In this document: positions 17,391 to 25,872 of the stretch, piece after piece
Position numbering within the stretch: the stretch's first letter is position 1
How the letters are laid out: every line of letters starts with the position of its first letter
Origin: Sphingomonas sp. LR60
GTDB lineage: Bacteria; Pseudomonadota; Alphaproteobacteria; Sphingomonadales; Sphingomonadaceae
Length of the DNA stretch: 64,000 bases
NCBI RefSeq assembly: GCF_036855935.1
Contig: NZ_JASPFK010000001.1
Coordinates: 2,916,501 to 2,980,500, forward strand
Direction of reading: 5' to 3'
Program-made: the position numbers and the translations under genes
The notes under the pieces: model-generated
What the model saw: only the letters and a program-made list of their open reading frames with translations
Database searches by the model: none
What the model was told of the DNA's origin: nothing

Positions 17391-17983
17391 TTTCCCGGCC
17401 GGAACATTGATCCCACAGACTTTTTGGCGAGGTATAGCCTTGAGCGATTTACCAAGGTCTTGATGAGTTTGGTGGGGAGTGGTTCAGCGTCAAAACCTTT
17501 CAGGTGGCGTAGGTGCTGGCGATACCAAATGATAGAATGGAAAAGCGCTTCAAACTCAGTCTGCCGATTTTGGATATCTTTTACCGACAAAGGTGTCGGA
17601 ACTTTTCTAAGATGAATATTGCCAAAAGACCAGAATGGGGCGACGCGGACTATACGCTCACCATTGATCCCAGAAACTTGAAACCCAAAGTGAGCGAGCT
17701 GATGCCGCAGCGTATACGCTACCTTGCACTTGTCTGCAAGTCGACGACAAGTCTCTTTCTCAACCGGCCTCTTGGCCAATACCTGACTGATTAGCTCAGT
17801 GCACCCGTCCACCCGATCAACAAATTTAGGTATTCCGGCCATCGTGACGTGAGCGCGGACATGCTCAAGGTCACCGGCTTCCTCGAAGACGTATTCAAAC
17901 GCGTTCTCGACAGCCGACCACGCAGCAAGAGCGTAGCCAATTGCCATTGCGAGTTCATCGGTCTGTGGGTCGGGTTGCCGCAT
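17387..17983 (-). CDS. Hypothetical protein, second gene of a 52-aa-protein cassette
   Basis: A 198-residue, mostly helical cytoplasmic protein. The N-terminus (LAMAIGYALAAWSAVENAFEYVF) and a later TLRHQLAHFGF segment recall HEPN-like or abortive-infection-associated helical bundles, including an RHxxAH-like patch. The resemblance is weak. The ATG at 17983 shares one base with the stop of the upstream 52-residue gene (TGATG), so the pair is coupled. Lower GC than neighbours suggests transfer. Confidence 0.6.
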   Translation of the reverse strand: MRQPDPQTDELAMAIGYALAAWSAVENAFEYVFEEAGDLEHVRAHVTMAGIPKFVDRVDGCTELISQVLAKRPVEKETCRRLADKCKVAYTLRHQLAHFGFQVSGINGERIVRVAPFWSFGNIHLRKVPTPLSVKDIQNRQTEFEALFHSIIWYRQHLRHLKGFDAEPLPTKLIKTLVNRSRLYLAKKSVGSMFRPGN

Positions 17984-18141
17984 CAAAAATCCAGCCCGCG
18001 CCGATCGATCTCATCGCAGATTGCTTCCATCTGCGGATCCCCGCTCTCCCACGTCGTCTTCATCCATTCAGTGATGAGCTCCTGGTCGGTCCAGGTGGCG
18101 AGAGCCTCGGGGGTCAGCGGCGATTCCGAATCGGTCGACAT
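17983..18141 (-). CDS. 52-residue protein, LTPEALATWTDQELITEW family, copy 1
   Basis: It encodes MSTDSESPLTPEALATW, then TDQELITEWMKTTW, ending DEIDRRGLDF. A near-identical paralogue lies at 21630-21788. Acidic and helical; function unknown. It is the first gene of a two-gene unit and is divergent from a broken SRAP gene at 18203 across 61 bp. That spacer is itself duplicated upstream of the paralogue, which supports a real, jointly moved cassette. Confidence 0.72.
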   Translation of the reverse strand: MSTDSESPLTPEALATWTDQELITEWMKTTWESGDPQMEAICDEIDRRGLDF

Positions 18142-18202
18142 AACAGCAGCTTAAGCAAGCAAGCAGCCGGAACAATCCGTGCGATGGTAGCATGAGGCGT
18201 CG
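18142..18202. promoter_or_regulatory. Duplicated divergent intergenic spacer, copy 1
   Basis: The segment GGAACAATCCGTGCGATGGT (18170-18189) recurs as GGAACAATCCGCACGATGGT upstream of the paralogous small gene (about 21815-21834). It sits between the small-protein gene on the minus strand and the SRAP start on the plus strand. Conservation between two diverged cassettes suggests a promoter or operator. No -35/-10 pair is certain. Confidence 0.45.
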
Positions 18203-18391
18203 ATGTGTAACCGCTACCGCATGACCGAGGCGCAGATTGCGCTAGCTGCCCACTACGGCTTCGAGGCACCTTTTCCGCAAGTTCACACGAACGCGCTCGC
18301 TCGGTTCGGGGCGCCGGCTAGTTACATAGCGGTAGCACGCTTCATCAGGGATGAGACAACGGGGCGCCCCCGCGATCCGGCCGGTTCCTAG
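18203..18391 (+). pseudogene. Truncated SRAP (YedK/HMCES-like) gene
   Basis: It starts MCNRYRMTEAQIALAAHYG, very close to the intact SRAP gene at 18593, but similarity stops after about 30 codons (EAPFPQVHT). Unrelated codons then run to a stop at 18391. It keeps the catalytic Cys2 but loses the Asn, Glu and His of the active site. It looks like the leftover 5' end of a duplicated or replaced SRAP gene. Confidence 0.75.
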
Positions 18392-18592
18392 TCGTGAAGA
18401 GAAGGTGGCCACTACAAGGCAAGCGCGCCTCACCCTTAGGGAGTATGCCAACTGCGACGCGCGCCAAGCCCGTAGTGACCTGACCGCAGTATGCATGCGG
18501 CTGATCCGGAAAGCGATGCCTAAAGGCGCGCATCCTGTCGCCCTTCGAGCCGAAGCCTTGCGAGATCAGGCACGGCATGTCAGCATCGGTGA

Positions 18593-19216
18593 ATGTGCAA
18601 CCGCTACCGCATGACCGAGGCGCAGATCGCGCTGGCTGCCCGCTACGGCATTGAGGCACCTTTTCCGCCCGATCACACGATCCCTCCGCCTGAGCTATTC
18701 CCCGACAAGCCGGCGTTCGTCGTGCGGCAGCAGGGCGACAGCCGTGTGCTCGACACCATGGCTTGGGGCTTCCCGCACAAGGTGCCGGGCAAGCGGATCG
18801 ACAAGGCTACGGGCAAGCCGGTCCTGCTCAACAAGAGCGTGACGAACGTCCGCAACTACACCTCGCCCTTCTGGCGATCGGCGCTTATGAACCCGGAGCG
18901 GCGGTGCCTGGTGCCGTTCACCAGCTTCAGCGAATACGGGCAAACCCGCGACGCGGACGGCAAGCTACCGCTTCACTGGTTCAGCGTGCCCAGCCGGCCA
19001 ATTGTGAGTTTCGCGGGCGTATGGCGGCCTACTGAAAGCGGCCCGGTGTTCGCGTTCCTCACGACTGAGCCGAACCCACTTGTCGCGCTGATACACCCGA
19101 AGGCTATGCCTGTGCTATTGCACGAGGAGGACGAAGAGCGGTGGCTTACCGGTCATGTCGACAAAGCCATCCTGCTCGCACAGCCATATCCATCCCAGCT
19201 TATGGTAGTCGACTAG
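18593..19216 (+). CDS. SRAP family protein (abasic-site-processing, YedK/HMCES-like)
   Basis: A 207-residue protein that crosslinks to abasic sites in single-stranded DNA through its N-terminal Cys2 and so shields them. Visible active-site positions are Cys2 (MCNRYRM), the Asn region (NKSVTNVRN), the Glu in PFTSFSEYG and the His in ALIHPKAMPVLL. WGFPHK and RRCLVPF are also typical. The ATG at 18593 is fixed by the need for Cys2. It sits about 200 bp after a truncated copy in direct orientation. SRAP genes often travel with phage or SOS-linked clusters. Confidence 0.9.
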   Translation: MCNRYRMTEAQIALAARYGIEAPFPPDHTIPPPELFPDKPAFVVRQQGDSRVLDTMAWGFPHKVPGKRIDKATGKPVLLNKSVTNVRNYTSPFWRSALMNPERRCLVPFTSFSEYGQTRDADGKLPLHWFSVPSRPIVSFAGVWRPTESGPVFAFLTTEPNPLVALIHPKAMPVLLHEEDEERWLTGHVDKAILLAQPYPSQLMVVD

Positions 19217-19305
19217 CAGGTGGCGCTGCTGGCACCGGTAAAAAGCGCCGTTGCCGTAGCGAATCTAGGAGGGGTCGTTTACCAATCGCCCTTATTAGGG
19301 GCGAT

Positions 19306-20859
19306 GTGAAAGAGCCCGACCGCGCCTTTATCCGCGATCTGCCCAGCGGCACGTACATCGAGCTTGTCGTGAGCCTATGCGAAACGCGCATGCCAGCGAC
19401 CATCATGACGCTAATGTTCGTGGCAATCGGGACACTCGCGATGCACGCCGCTCAAGACGGGCTGCTCACTGGCTTGGTCGCGTTGGGGACGTTTGCAAGC
19501 GCGGCTCGCCTGTTTGTGCTGCTACGCGGCCGCCAGCTTTGCGCTCGACCGGACTTCTCACTTGATGATGCCACTCGCTTTGAGAGGCAGTTTGCGGTCA
19601 CCTACTGCGCGTTTGCGTGCATCTTCGGCCTCTTCGCCGCCCGGGCGCTGAGTCTGCCACTTGTCGAATGGCAGATGCCCGTCAGCATCGCCGTCGTTGG
19701 CTATGCCGCCGGCGCTGCGGCGACGATCGCTCTTCGTCCCCGCATAGTCGTCACCAGCCTGCTGCTTTCGGTACTCCCACCATCCGGCGTTCTCTTGTTC
19801 CGCGCCGATACGAGCGCCCTGGTCTCAGCTGCAGCACTGCTCGCTCTACTCGCAGGGGGCTTACGCAGCCTCAGCAAGCGTTATGTGTCGCAATCGACCA
19901 AAGCCACCAGCCGCCGCGACTATGCCCGCCAAGCGCAAACGGATCACCTGACCGGCGTTGGCAACCGGCTCGCGCTCTCCAACGCCTTCGATGCCTGCAA
20001 AATCGCGGGGAGGGTCGATCGCATCGCCCTGCACTACGTGGATCTCGACGACTTCAAGGCCATCAACGATCAGCTTGGCCATCAGGTCGGCGACCGCATC
20101 CTCAAGCTGGTTGCAGAAAAGCTGCGCGGCTGCAGTCGACCAGACGATGCTGTAGTCCGGCTTGGTGGAGACGAGTTCGTCCTTCTTCAAAACCATGCGG
20201 ACAGTGATGAGGAGGTCGAGCAATATGCCACCCGCATCGCACGGGCACTCAACGCCTTATATCGCGTCGATGCCCTATCAGTGTCCGTGCGAGCCAGTGT
20301 CGGATCTCGCCGCGGCGCGGGCTACATCCAGAGCGTGGAAGCGCTGCTTACCAGTGCGGACGCCGTGCTTCGGCAACGGAAGATCGAGCGCAAGACCCGC
20401 GCCTCGCGCCCGTTGTTGAAGGAGGCCAACTGGTCGATTGTGTCCTCTCAGCAGCCAGAAGCAGAGCGCCAACTGTCAAACAGTGAAGCTGAGGTGCGGT
20501 CTCAACTGCTGCTGCTCGGCATTGCCAAAATGACGTGGGAAGCCGCGCCAGACGGCGTTGTAGAAGTCGACAGCCCGACTTGGCGCGACTACACCGGACA
20601 GAGCTACGACGACTGGAAGGGATTTGGCTGGCTGACCGCCATCCATCCCGATGATCGGCAGGTCATCAAAGCAACCTGGCGCGACGCAGTCCGCGATGGA
20701 CGTTCGGTGCACGCTGAATACCGGCTAAAGCGGTATGACGACCTTTACCGGTGGATGAGCGTCCACGCTGTTCCGCTTCGTAACGAGGATGGCTCAATCG
20801 CCCGATGGCTAGGAGTGAATATCGAAATAGAAAACTCCCGGCGGGTGGGGCAAAGCTAG
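19306..20859 (+). CDS. Membrane GGDEF diguanylate cyclase with C-terminal PAS domain
   Basis: A 517-residue protein that should make cyclic di-GMP from GTP. The N-terminal third has about six membrane segments. The GGDEF domain follows, with DHLTGVGNRLAL, DLDDFKAINDQLGHQVGD, the intact active site RLGGDEF and an RPDD inhibitory site five residues before it. A PAS_3-like domain ends the protein (TWRDYTGQSYDDWKGFGWLTAIHPDD, ARWLGVNIEIE). PAS after GGDEF is an unusual order, and such a PAS usually leads into an HWE-type kinase, which is absent. The GTG at 19306 is chosen for its AGGGG site; the frame is open further upstream. Confidence 0.82.
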   Translation: MKEPDRAFIRDLPSGTYIELVVSLCETRMPATIMTLMFVAIGTLAMHAAQDGLLTGLVALGTFASAARLFVLLRGRQLCARPDFSLDDATRFERQFAVTYCAFACIFGLFAARALSLPLVEWQMPVSIAVVGYAAGAAATIALRPRIVVTSLLLSVLPPSGVLLFRADTSALVSAAALLALLAGGLRSLSKRYVSQSTKATSRRDYARQAQTDHLTGVGNRLALSNAFDACKIAGRVDRIALHYVDLDDFKAINDQLGHQVGDRILKLVAEKLRGCSRPDDAVVRLGGDEFVLLQNHADSDEEVEQYATRIARALNALYRVDALSVSVRASVGSRRGAGYIQSVEALLTSADAVLRQRKIERKTRASRPLLKEANWSIVSSQQPEAERQLSNSEAEVRSQLLLLGIAKMTWEAAPDGVVEVDSPTWRDYTGQSYDDWKGFGWLTAIHPDDRQVIKATWRDAVRDGRSVHAEYRLKRYDDLYRWMSVHAVPLRNEDGSIARWLGVNIEIENSRRVGQS

Positions 20860-21044
20860 CGTCCGTCCAGTGAACCACGGGTTTGGCTACGCTCCCATGA
20901 AGCCGCGGCCTGTTCGGTTTCCTCAGCCAAACGGATGATGGTCGCTCGGTCGTTCTTACTGGTGAGGCCTTCTGCCACGCGGCGCCACCGCGCTGCTTCG
21001 CTTCGAAGCCGAGAGCCGTTAGTTGCTTGTGGTTGCTCGGCCAT
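20856..21044 (-). CDS. Small hypothetical helical protein
   Basis: A 62-residue protein (AARWRRVAEGLTSKNDRATIIRLAEETEQAAASWE) of the type common in Alphaproteobacteria as small regulators or hypothetical proteins. A GGAGG ribosome site precedes the ATG at 21044. Its stop overlaps that of the convergent diguanylate cyclase. Function unknown. Confidence 0.6.
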   Translation of the reverse strand: MAEQPQATNGSRLRSEAARWRRVAEGLTSKNDRATIIRLAEETEQAAASWERSQTRGSLDGR

Positions 21045-21159
21045 CCGTCACGCCTCCGATGCATGAGCGATCGATGAAGGTGCCGTGGCTAACGAGCTTT
21101 GCTGATTCAGGCCAATGGCCCCGTCTTACAATCTAGGCGGTTCGTCGGATTCGTGGATC

Positions 21160-21324
21160 CTAGCGGTGGACGGATTTGCCACGATCCTGGCGAGAGACTG
21201 CAAAGCCACGCATCCAGTCGGCCCGCTCCCGCTCGACCAACGTGGTCCGGTACGGGCAGTCAGCAGTTGATGCCTGACGTACAGCGCCCGCCTTCAAGCC
21301 TTCAGCGTACGCGTTTTGAACCAT
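21160..21324 (-). CDS. Rmf/CrpP-like small protein
   Basis: A 54-residue basic protein reading AYAEGLKAGAVRQ, then CPYRTTLVERERADWMRGF. The spacing of AxxxGxxA, a CPY/NPY turn and RxxWxxGF matches the ribosome-modulation-factor fold (Rmf/CrpP family), whose founder dimerises 70S ribosomes in stationary phase. The ATG at 21324 has an AAGGG site; an upstream ATG pair adds 11 residues. Ribosome hibernation is inferred from the family pattern. Confidence 0.65.
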   Translation of the reverse strand: MVQNAYAEGLKAGAVRQASTADCPYRTTLVERERADWMRGFAVSRQDRGKSVHR

Positions 21325-21444
21325 GTAGAACCCTTTGCGACTCGGGCGCCTCATCACCGCGTTGCCTTATCCTACTTTGGTTACATCGTGATGGTTAACA
21401 AAGATTAGGTCGCCAGGAGCGTTGAATGGGCGGCCGAGCTATCG

Positions 21445-21633
21445 TCATTGCAGCGTCGCTGGCCGCCTCAGAAGCTCATAGAGCTGAGCGACCTCGTAAA
21501 GGCGATCGGCTTCAGCGGTTCGGCCAGCGTGAAGCAGCTCATTCACCCGATCGTGAAGCCAGTATGGCGTGTCGGGGCCGCGGCGACGTTCGATGGCAAT
21601 CAATTCGCTCCACTGGTCGCGCCGGATTGTCAA
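21445..21633 (-). CDS. Small hypothetical protein, second gene of the copy-2 cassette
   Basis: A 62-residue protein with WSELIAIERRRGPDTPYWL and AEADRLYEVAQLYELLRR. It appears helical and TPR-like in feel. The TTG start at 21633 overlaps the stop of the upstream 52-residue gene, so the two are coupled. It occupies the same position as the unrelated 198-residue gene in the first cassette. Confidence 0.55.
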   Translation of the reverse strand: MTIRRDQWSELIAIERRRGPDTPYWLHDRVNELLHAGRTAEADRLYEVAQLYELLRRPATLQ

Positions 21634-21788
21634 AAGTCCAATCCCCGCCGCTCAATCTCGTCAGCCATCGCAGCCATCCGTGGATCCCCGCTATCCCACG
21701 TCGTCTTTGACCATTCGGTGATGAGTTCCTGGTCGGTCCAAGTGGCGAGAGCCTCAGGGGTCAGCGGCAGCTGCGAATCGTTGATCAT
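21630..21788 (-). CDS. 52-residue protein, LTPEALATWTDQELITEW family, copy 2
   Basis: Paralogue of the product at 17983-18141. It keeps LPLTPEALATWTDQELITEW, then KTTWDSGDP, and ends DEIERRGLDF. Same length, same first-gene position, and the same upstream spacer motif. Most differences are in the middle (RMAAMADE against QMEAICDE), so protein-level selection appears to act. Function unknown. Confidence 0.72.
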   Translation of the reverse strand: MINDSQLPLTPEALATWTDQELITEWSKTTWDSGDPRMAAMADEIERRGLDF

Positions 21789-22285
21789 CGCCACAGCTTA
21801 GGCGAGAGTTCGGCTGGAACAATCCGCACGATGGTAGCCTGACGCGGCGATGTGCACATGCCGCTCACCAGCCCATCGGGCATCTCCTTGCAGCTTCCAC
21901 TTGGTCTATCCGTCGCCGTGTTGGAGCGTCAGCCGCTCGTCATAGCCACAATGGCGCTTTTGAATTCAACGCCAACCGTGTCGCTGTATCCGCCAGCTGG
22001 GGAGCCACGCTCGACCTAAAGCGCCCTGCGACGGGTACAGAGGAAGCCGCAGGGCGCGTCAAGGAGCAGGGTCAAACCCTGAGCCTTCTATAACTCGCGG
22101 TGGTTAACCGATCGTCATCGGCCGCGCTCTGACATGCGCCCACATTGCGCCACTTAACCCAACAAAGAAGCAATTTTCGATAGGCCAATGCCTGACGGGA
22201 CCAGTACGTGATTGGGGTGGCAACGCGTTCGTCCGTGAGCCCAATGAGGCTGCGCGCACGTTAGCGCTCCAGAAGAGGAGCAGCC
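21789..22285. other. Intergenic 500 bp with duplicated spacer and a hairpin
   Basis: The first 60 bp repeat the divergent spacer seen at 18142-18202, but the SRAP start that should follow has decayed (ATGTGCACATGCCGC at 21850). Further on, GCGCCCTGCG at 22021-22030 and CGCAGGGCGC at 22048-22057 form a perfect 10-bp inverted repeat with a 17-nt loop and no T tract. An AGAGGAG-type ribosome site lies before the next gene. No coding frame is convincing. Confidence 0.55.
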
Positions 22286-22552
22286 ATGACGACCTACCCA
22301 CTAAGCGAGCCTGCCACGATTTACGCAGATGTGGGAGGCGCTGACGTGCTTGGTAAAGGCACATTGGCCGAGTGCGCCGACATCGTTAGTAACTTGTCCG
22401 ACGAAGATCGTTCTTCAGCTGCGATCAAGATGGATGATTTCGCACTAATGTATGGGCCTGCGGATATCAGCGAACTGGTGCAGTTCCTTCAAGATGAAGA
22501 TGAAGGACTATCCAACAAGGAGATCGCCGACATCGCCGGCTCAATCGAGTGA
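22286..22552 (+). CDS. Small acidic hypothetical protein
   Basis: An 88-residue acidic protein (AECADIVSNLSDEDRSSAAIKMDD, ISELVQFLQDEDEGLSNKEI) with a GAGGAG site before its ATG. The composition and tail resemble small adaptor or anti-restriction-like proteins, but I recognise no family. It runs in the same direction as the zinc-motif gene that follows after about 10 bp, probably in one operon. Confidence 0.55.
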   Translation: MTTYPLSEPATIYADVGGADVLGKGTLAECADIVSNLSDEDRSSAAIKMDDFALMYGPADISELVQFLQDEDEGLSNKEIADIAGSIE

Positions 22553-22563
22553 TTGCCTAACCA

Positions 22564-22986
22564 TTGCAGTTCACCTGCGTCTCGATCGCCAATCTGCTAG
22601 TTCGTGAGCCGACAAGGAGAAGACTGATCGCCCACGCCAGCAACGTCGTCCACTGCGACGGCCCGAACAACCCTCACGCGTTCGACATCATTCCGCTACA
22701 GCCGCGGAACGGCACGCTCGACGCTATATGCCCGATCTGTAAGGGACACGGTCAGTGGAACACCGAAATTGATCTGGTAAGCTTCCGCTGCAAGCGTGCA
22801 ATCTGCGATTACTGTGACGGAGCCGGTTGGATCGAAACCGGTAGTGATCCGCTCGGGCATGCAGACATCGTCATGTCGCCAAACGGCTACCCGCAATGGG
22901 TCGTAGCATTCGAGCCGCGCCAAGATCCGGAGCATACCGTTGCCGATCCTACCGCTCCTTTGTCGCCGGAGCAGTTTGACCGGTAG
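22564..22986 (+). CDS. DnaJ-type CxxCxGxG zinc-motif hypothetical protein
   Basis: A protein of up to 140 residues with two Cys motifs, CPICKGHGQWN and ICDYCDGAGWIETG, arranged like half of a DnaJ zinc finger. They are separated by EIDLVSFRCKR. This layout is frequent in small accessory-region proteins of sphingomonads. The TTG at 22564 is only the first available start in frame; the true start may lie further in, since conserved-looking sequence begins near residue 30. Confidence 0.6.
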   Translation: MQFTCVSIANLLVREPTRRRLIAHASNVVHCDGPNNPHAFDIIPLQPRNGTLDAICPICKGHGQWNTEIDLVSFRCKRAICDYCDGAGWIETGSDPLGHADIVMSPNGYPQWVVAFEPRQDPEHTVADPTAPLSPEQFDR

Positions 22987-23116
22987 GCGACCATCCGGCG
23001 CCAGGCCGGACCAAGCCGTGCTGGTCGTTTGAACCAAGCGACATGCTTGTTAGGGCAGATTGTAGGGCAGAAACGCGGCGCGATTAAAAACCCGAGGGTT
23101 TCTGCGACATTGTGGC

Positions 23117-23957
23117 GGTGCTGTCAGTCTAATGCGAACCGCTCTCCACACGATGCATTTGTGTCTTTGGACGGCGATGTTCAGCTGACAAACGCCTGCC
23201 ACTCCGCCAATGCGGCGGAGCGTCGTTCCCGGTAGGTCTGTCGATCGATAAGGTGGCGTTCCAGGCTGAAGTGATTGTGGACGCTGGCATGGACAGATGC
23301 GAACTTCTGCAACGTCTTCATCTGCCGGAAGCGTTGCATCGCCTTCTCCCTTCGTCGGAACGGCAAGTGGCTGTTCTCCACCCGGTTGTTCGGCCAGCGG
23401 CCAACCTCCTGCTTCTCGGCGTTGCCTAGCTCGTTCATGGCGGCACGATAGCTGCGCAGACCGTCGGTGGTGATCGCCTCGGGCGAGCCATGGCGCTTCA
23501 TCGCCTTCTTCATGAACGCGAGTGCCGCAGCCTTGTCGCGGGTACGCGTGACGTAGCTTTCCAGTACCTCACCCTCGTGATCCACCGCCCGCCACAGGTA
23601 GACCATCTCGCCATTCAGCTTCACGTACATTTCGTCCAAGTGCCAGCGCCAGTGACGAAAACCGCGCATCCGGCTCACCCGCTAGCGGCGAATGTCACCG
23701 GCGAACAGTGGTCCAAACCTGTTCCACCACAGCCGCACCGTTTCGTGACAGATGTCGATGCCGCGCTCGAACAGCAGATCCTCGACGTTCCTCAGCGACA
23801 GCGGGAAGCGCACGTACATGAGCACCACCAGCCGGATCACCTCAGGCGACGAGTTGAAGTAGCGGAACGGCGAGGCTGGCTTGCGGGGGCGCGGCATGCC
23901 TCTGCCCTACCCCACCCTCACCCGTTTACCAGCAGGTGCATTTGGTTTGACGATGCC
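23117..23957 (-). mobile_element. IS6-family insertion sequence, copy 2 (defective)
   Basis: An 841-bp element from GGTGCTGTCAGTC to the GGCATCGTCAAACC end. Flanking 8-mers (ATTGTGGC and CGCAGCTA) do not match. It is in direct orientation with copy 3 at 29581. The two are identical, as far as I can read, over about 750 bp including the nonsense codon, and diverge only in the last 85 bp or so. Confidence 0.85.
23181..23897 (-). pseudogene. IS6-family transposase with amber stop at codon 72
   Basis: Same length and frame as the intact transposase of copy 1, with DDE residues preserved downstream. The glutamine codon at position 72 (RRQRV in copy 1) is TAG at 23682-23684. The second part could restart at the internal Met of MSRMRGF but would lack the HTH. 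The same change is in copy 3. Confidence 0.9.
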
Positions 23958-24152
23958 CGCAGCTACGCTGGTGCAGGGGCCGTCCACCCCATTACGTCAA
24001 TGTCCAGCTCTCGGCTCAGGGTCACGAGCGGAGCTTGCGATCACTGTATTGCGGCGCGGGCCGCTTGCGTGGTCGTAGCGCTTTCGTGACGTGCCTGTCC
24101 CATACGGCTTCCTTCCATTCCAACTTAAGGATCACACCATCAGACCGTCGGA

Positions 24153-24494
24153 TCAAACACCTAGGCAAGTAGTACCTTTGACTCGATTAAGAAGCGTCGA
24201 AAGATCGCTGATTTGCTTGGCGCCTAGCTTGCGGAGCGGAACAGGCCATCCAGCCAATTGGACGTTTGTGTGACACAGGATTGTCGCCGCTGCCCTCGCA
24301 GAAGCCGTCTTAAGCATACTCCAATGATTGAAGCACTGAAATAAGGTGACTCCACCAACTCCGGTTCCGAGAGCGGCACTATGCCATGGTACTTGGGATG
24401 CGGCGAGGTCTATTTCCCTAGCATCGGCGATTACCCGAACGTGCGAGCGTCGAGGCCAAGGGGGAAGCGCGGGAGCTGGAAGATCATACGCCAT
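24153..24494 (-). CDS. Possible hypothetical protein downstream of the 24762 gene
   Basis: A 113-residue frame starting MAYDLPAPALPPWP that overlaps the end of the preceding gene by 11 bp in the same direction. Composition is acceptable (ARAAATILCHTNVQLAGWPVPL), but there is no recognised motif and no strong ribosome site. It may be a real second gene of a pair or chance. Confidence 0.3.
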   Translation of the reverse strand: MAYDLPAPALPPWPRRSHVRVIADAREIDLAASQVPWHSAALGTGVGGVTLFQCFNHWSMLKTASARAAATILCHTNVQLAGWPVPLRKLGAKQISDLSTLLNRVKGTTCLGV

Positions 24495-24762
24495 AGGGAG
24501 CGTCTGGATTGTGGACTTGCCAGAGATCGCGTTGAACCTGTGATGTAACTATGAGCGAACTGAACGCCTGCCTTAACGCCAATGCCCCGGGCATGTTCGT
24601 CAAAACCACGTGAGTGCCCCGGCTTACGAGGGGCTCAATCGAGCTGATAGAGATGCCCATAGCTATACAGCGAGCTACGACGTCGGCTGGGCTCGCATCG
24701 ACATTGATCGCCCGGGATTTCACCCGATCTTTGTCGCTGATAGTGTGCGTGCGCCGGGTCAT
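24484..24762 (-). CDS. Hypothetical protein
   Basis: A 92-residue protein starting MTRRTHTISDKDRV, with a central helix (SPADVVARCIAMGISISSIEPLV) and a tail SSLIVTSQVQRDLWQVHNPD. An AGGA sits about 10 bp before the ATG at 24762. The frame stays open far upstream, but that part reads poorly. It lies in the low-GC block between IS6 copies 2 and 3. No family recognised. Confidence 0.42.
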   Translation of the reverse strand: MTRRTHTISDKDRVKSRAINVDASPADVVARCIAMGISISSIEPLVSRGTHVVLTNMPGALALRQAFSSLIVTSQVQRDLWQVHNPDAPYGV

Positions 24763-25254
24763 GTTAACTGGTCCTGCTTCACGCCATGGGGCAGAAGACC
24801 AAAACTGTAAGATCCTGACATTTGAAGCATTACCCTCGCCCGGTCGGGCGACGACGGGCCTTGCAGCGCGCCACTCGGTGCTGTCGGCACTCCAATTGAG
24901 AAGCGCGGATGTGCGGCAATATCCGAGATATTCGTCATGGCAGATACCTAGCTCTGCAAGCGAGAGGTTTGCCCCTCTGCCATTTGCGTGCTCACGGATG
25001 GATCGCAAATGATGATCGCTATATATGATGATGTCGATACATAAGCGAGCGGCACTACAAAATATGATTCGTAGCGCTCGGGTTACAGCTAATCAGTTTA
25101 GATTGGAGCTTTACACTCAACGCCCTGTTCAATCCGCCTTGATTAGGCTCAGCGCTTGGGCAGCAGCCGCATAGCCGCTACGTTGCACTGAGCAGCGCTG
25201 ATCGCTTGAGGCGATCGCGGCTGCGTCGTCATCGATGAGCTTGGCCATCTGGTG

Positions 25255-25475
25255 GAGATTCCGGGCGGTGGCTCCCCATGAAATAGCTGGTCATGAGCGT
25301 CGGCATCATCAGTTCGGGATCGACTGAGTGGCAACCCGTCTCGCAGTGGAAGAACCTTACCCGGCGTAGATGCTCGACAGGCCCAAGGACCGGTAGATGG
25401 GCCACAGCAAATCATCCGCGGGAACGTGCCGGTCCAGGCTGAAGCTGCAAAAAAGCGTCTCCCTCGCCACTGTCC
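25255..25475 (-). pseudogene. Remnant of an IS1182/IS5-type (DUF772) transposase N-terminus
   Basis: Minus-strand fragments in two frames read FSLDRHVPADDLLW, then IYRSLGLSSIYAG and a stop, then ETGCHSVDPELMMPTLM. These match, in order, the N-terminal domain typical of IS1182/IS5-group transposases (xxLDxHVPxDHLLR, xxxGRPSxDPELMxRxLL). The rest of the enzyme is missing, so this is a dead fragment. Confidence 0.6.
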
Positions 25476-25684
25476 GCTCACCTATCGACGGCTCGCCGCC
25501 ACTCACCTCCGGGCGAGTGAGTCGGACCGGCAGCACGATGGCAGCTCAGACCGCGACCCGGCACGCCAGTTTATTTTGCGGGCTAGGTGTAACTGGCGGT
25601 GGCACCTCCATATTGGCGGTGGTGTGCGCGTGACCCGAGCGACATGCGTTCAACGATCAGGCACTCCGCTCAGGAGGCATTTGC

Positions 25685-25870
25685 GTGGATATGACTCATA
25701 TTCTCAAGCGCGCGCAAATTTGCCTGCATAATGCCCAGTTGGCCATCGCGCAGCCGGCGGTGCCGCGCATCGGGCAATTGCCCCAGCCTATGGCGTGCCG
25801 CTTCAGAAAAGCAGCTTTTTCTATCCCCGGCGTTCGATCATCGACTCCACGCGCGTTCGGTTCTAGCTAA
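25685..25870 (+). pseudogene. Decayed tiny protein of the ARxxHxxLAxxY type
   Basis: It starts MDMTHILKRAQICLHNAQLA, which lines up with MDINYIVGREQTSLHNARTA at 29320. After about 20 residues the similarity ends and the tail (QPAVPRIGQLPQPM) reads as junk. The AR..H..LA..Y part has been lost. It is a likely remnant paralogue in the same island. Confidence 0.4.
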
Positions 25871-25872
25871 GC

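Noticed and set aside
22021..22057. Perfect 10-bp inverted repeat as an intrinsic terminator
   Set aside because: It has a long loop and no T tract, and no gene ends directly before it; I only mention it as a hairpin.
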